Shown here piece by piece: positions 6,449 through 6,857 of a stretch of DNA of 6,857 nucleotides. The translations under genes and the position numbers were made by a program. Origin of the DNA: Actinomycetes bacterium (GTDB lineage Bacteria > Actinomycetota > Acidimicrobiia > Spongiisociales > UBA5794). How positions within the stretch are numbered: position 1 is the stretch's first letter; each line of letters opens with the position of its first letter. The notes beneath the pieces were generated by a model. It was not told where the DNA came from, ran no database searches, and worked only from the letters and a program-made list of their open reading frames with translations. The stretch is taken from contig JAMBLL010000280.1 of the NCBI GenBank assembly GCA_023336765.1, forward strand, positions 1 to 6,857, read 5' to 3'.

Positions 6449-6518
6449 AGGTTTTCCCCCTCCGACCTCGCTGCGCTCGCCCACCTCTCCCGTCCAAAGA
6501 GCCGAGGGAGGAACCAGA
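6449..6518. repeat. Pyrimidine-rich REP-like intergenic sequence
   Basis: The stretch runs from a C/T-rich block (TTTTCCCCCTCC, 6452-6463) through GACCTCGCTGCGCTCG (6464-6479) to CCACCTCTCCC and then GCCGAGGGAGGAACC (6501-6515). The C-rich arm ACCTCTCCC and the G-rich arm GGGAGG can partly pair. Sequences of this style (C-rich run, GACCTCGCTGCGCTCG, G-rich run) recur between genes in many high-GC bacteria. Only one copy is visible here, so calling it a repeat rests on general recognition. Confidence 0.35.
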
Positions 6519-6539
6519 ATCAGAATGAGTCAGAAGGAG

Positions 6540-6624
6540 CTCTGAGAACCTCCGTCATCCGTCATCTGTCATCTGTCAAATCATCGGTGTGTGACTTCTC
6601 CGTCATCGGTCAAGGTTCTCCGAG
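6540..6624. repeat. 12-base inverted repeat enclosing heptamer tandem repeats
   Basis: The outer arms are CTCTGAGAACCT (6540-6551) and AGGTTCTCCGAG (6613-6624), which pair at 11 of 12 positions (mismatch 6543/6621). The 61 bases between contain a tandem array of the heptamer YGTCATC: CGTCATC (6553-6559), CGTCATC (6560-6566), TGTCATC (6567-6573), then a decayed TGTCAAA (6574-6580). A further CGTCATC lies at 6601-6607. TCATCGGT also occurs twice (6581-6588 and 6603-6610). No coding frame explains the array, since seven is not a multiple of three. Possible identities are a small mobile palindromic element, a structured RNA or a slippage-prone spacer. Confidence 0.55.
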
Positions 6625-6626
6625 TC

Positions 6627-6651
6627 TCTCTCCCAGTTCCTCTGGGGGAGA
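6627..6651. terminator. Strong 10-bp hairpin, possible transcription end or REP element
   Basis: TCTCTCCCAG (6627-6636) pairs along its whole length with CTGGGGGAGA (6642-6651) around the loop TTCCT, with a single T·G wobble. It lies 70 bases past the stop of the minus-strand partial gene (6721), where a terminator might sit. No T-tract follows on either strand, so it may instead be a palindromic intergenic repeat or an RNA 3'-end stabiliser. Confidence 0.45.
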
Positions 6652-6720
6652 TGTCGAGGCACGAGACAGAGGGGGCATCAAGAACTCCGGACCAGGCCGC
6701 TCCCGATGAGGTGCGAGATG

Positions 6721-6857
6721 TCAGGCGAATAGACGGTTCTTGTCGACGAATGCGGTGACGGCCTGGGGGTGGGGCATCACGCGGATACCGTCAGCGATAC
6801 CGGGGAATGCTGACGCTGCCTCGATGTGGCGACGGGTGATCCATCGCTTCCCATCGA
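6721..6857 (-). CDS. C-terminal end of an unidentified protein (truncated by window edge)
   Basis: The minus-strand frame enters from the right edge and ends at TGA (complement of 6721-6723), giving 44 visible residues. It starts DGKRWITRRHIEAA and ends AVTAFVDKNRLFA. The composition is that of a folded globular protein: an amphipathic helix (RRHIEAASAF), a turn (PGIADG), a strand (IRVMPH) and a final helix (QAVTAFVDKNRLF). The other two minus-strand frames are less persuasive, one closing early and the other giving low-quality Ser/Arg sequence. I do not recognise the family from this fragment, and no function is proposed. The stop lies 340 bases upstream of the lipoprotein start on the same strand, across a repeat-bearing spacer, so co-transcription with the lipoprotein is unlikely. 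Confidence 0.6.
   Translation of the reverse strand, partial: DGKRWITRRHIEAASAFPGIADGIRVMPHPQAVTAFVDKNRLFA

Larger units (their letters stand above)
6381..6720. other. Gene-free region between lipoprotein and right-edge gene
   Basis: No reading frame here looks protein-coding; the open frames are Arg/Ser-rich shadows without a family signature. The region holds the lipoprotein leader (6381-6430), the REP-like pyrimidine stretch, the inverted repeat with heptamers and the 10-bp hairpin, each listed separately. I see no tRNA or known riboswitch. Confidence 0.6.

Noticed and set aside
6381..6497. N-terminal extension of the lipoprotein by 39 codons
   Set aside because: The extension is Arg/Gly-rich and lacks signal features, while the internal ATG at 6380 has a perfect AAGGAGG and starts a textbook lipoprotein signal peptide.
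6085..6528. Val/Thr-rich plus-strand open frame
   Set aside because: It is the reverse reading of the repetitive Thr-codon linker of the lipoprotein; the repetitive composition explains the absence of stops.
6553..6607. CRISPR-like array
   Set aside because: The repeat unit is only seven bases and mostly directly abutting, with no spacers of regular length and no cas genes nearby.

Overview
This is a GC-rich bacterial window. An actinobacterium, probably of the Acidimicrobiia type, fits best. The inference rests on the high GC content, the codon use, an exported lipoprotein with a long Thr/Pro/Ala linker, and an extracellular lamin-tail-like protein, a style common in that group. No rRNA or tRNA marker is present to confirm it. 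I see no integrase, transposase or CRISPR array.

Layout, left to right. (1) The 3' end of a plus-strand gene for a probable extracellular lamin-tail-like protein ends at 428. (2) Only three bases away, and convergent with it, is the 3' end of a minus-strand gene (432-2051) for a NERD-nuclease/superfamily 1 helicase fusion. (3) A short AT-rich divergent intergenic stretch (2052-2153) holds a nested inverted repeat. It separates the helicase gene from a plus-strand pair: an XRE-type DNA-binding protein (2154-2534) and, overlapping it by ATGA, a nucleotidyltransferase-fold protein (2531-3130). This pair has the layout of a toxin-antitoxin module. (4) Convergent with that pair is a run of separately spaced minus-strand genes: an SLC13/DASS-type permease with two regulatory RCK_C domains (3179-5065), a gamma-glutamylcyclotransferase-like protein (5193-5567), and a Thr-rich lipoprotein (5676-6380). 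(5) A 340-base gene-free region (6381-6720) carries heptamer repeats bracketed by a 12-base inverted repeat, followed by a strong 10-bp hairpin. (6) The C-terminal end of an unidentified minus-strand gene runs off the right edge (6721-6857).

Functionally, positions 432-3130 look like an accessory defence or toxin-antitoxin block set among housekeeping-type genes. The NERD-helicase is a nucleic-acid-processing enzyme of a kind often seen in defence neighbourhoods, and the HTH/NTase pair resembles HTH antitoxin/NTase toxin modules. The divergent region with its palindrome could let the HTH protein control both transcription units. That joint function is inference. The genes to the right (permease, GGCT-like protein, lipoprotein) share a strand but have 100-130 base gaps and their own ribosome binding sites, so nothing shows that they act together.
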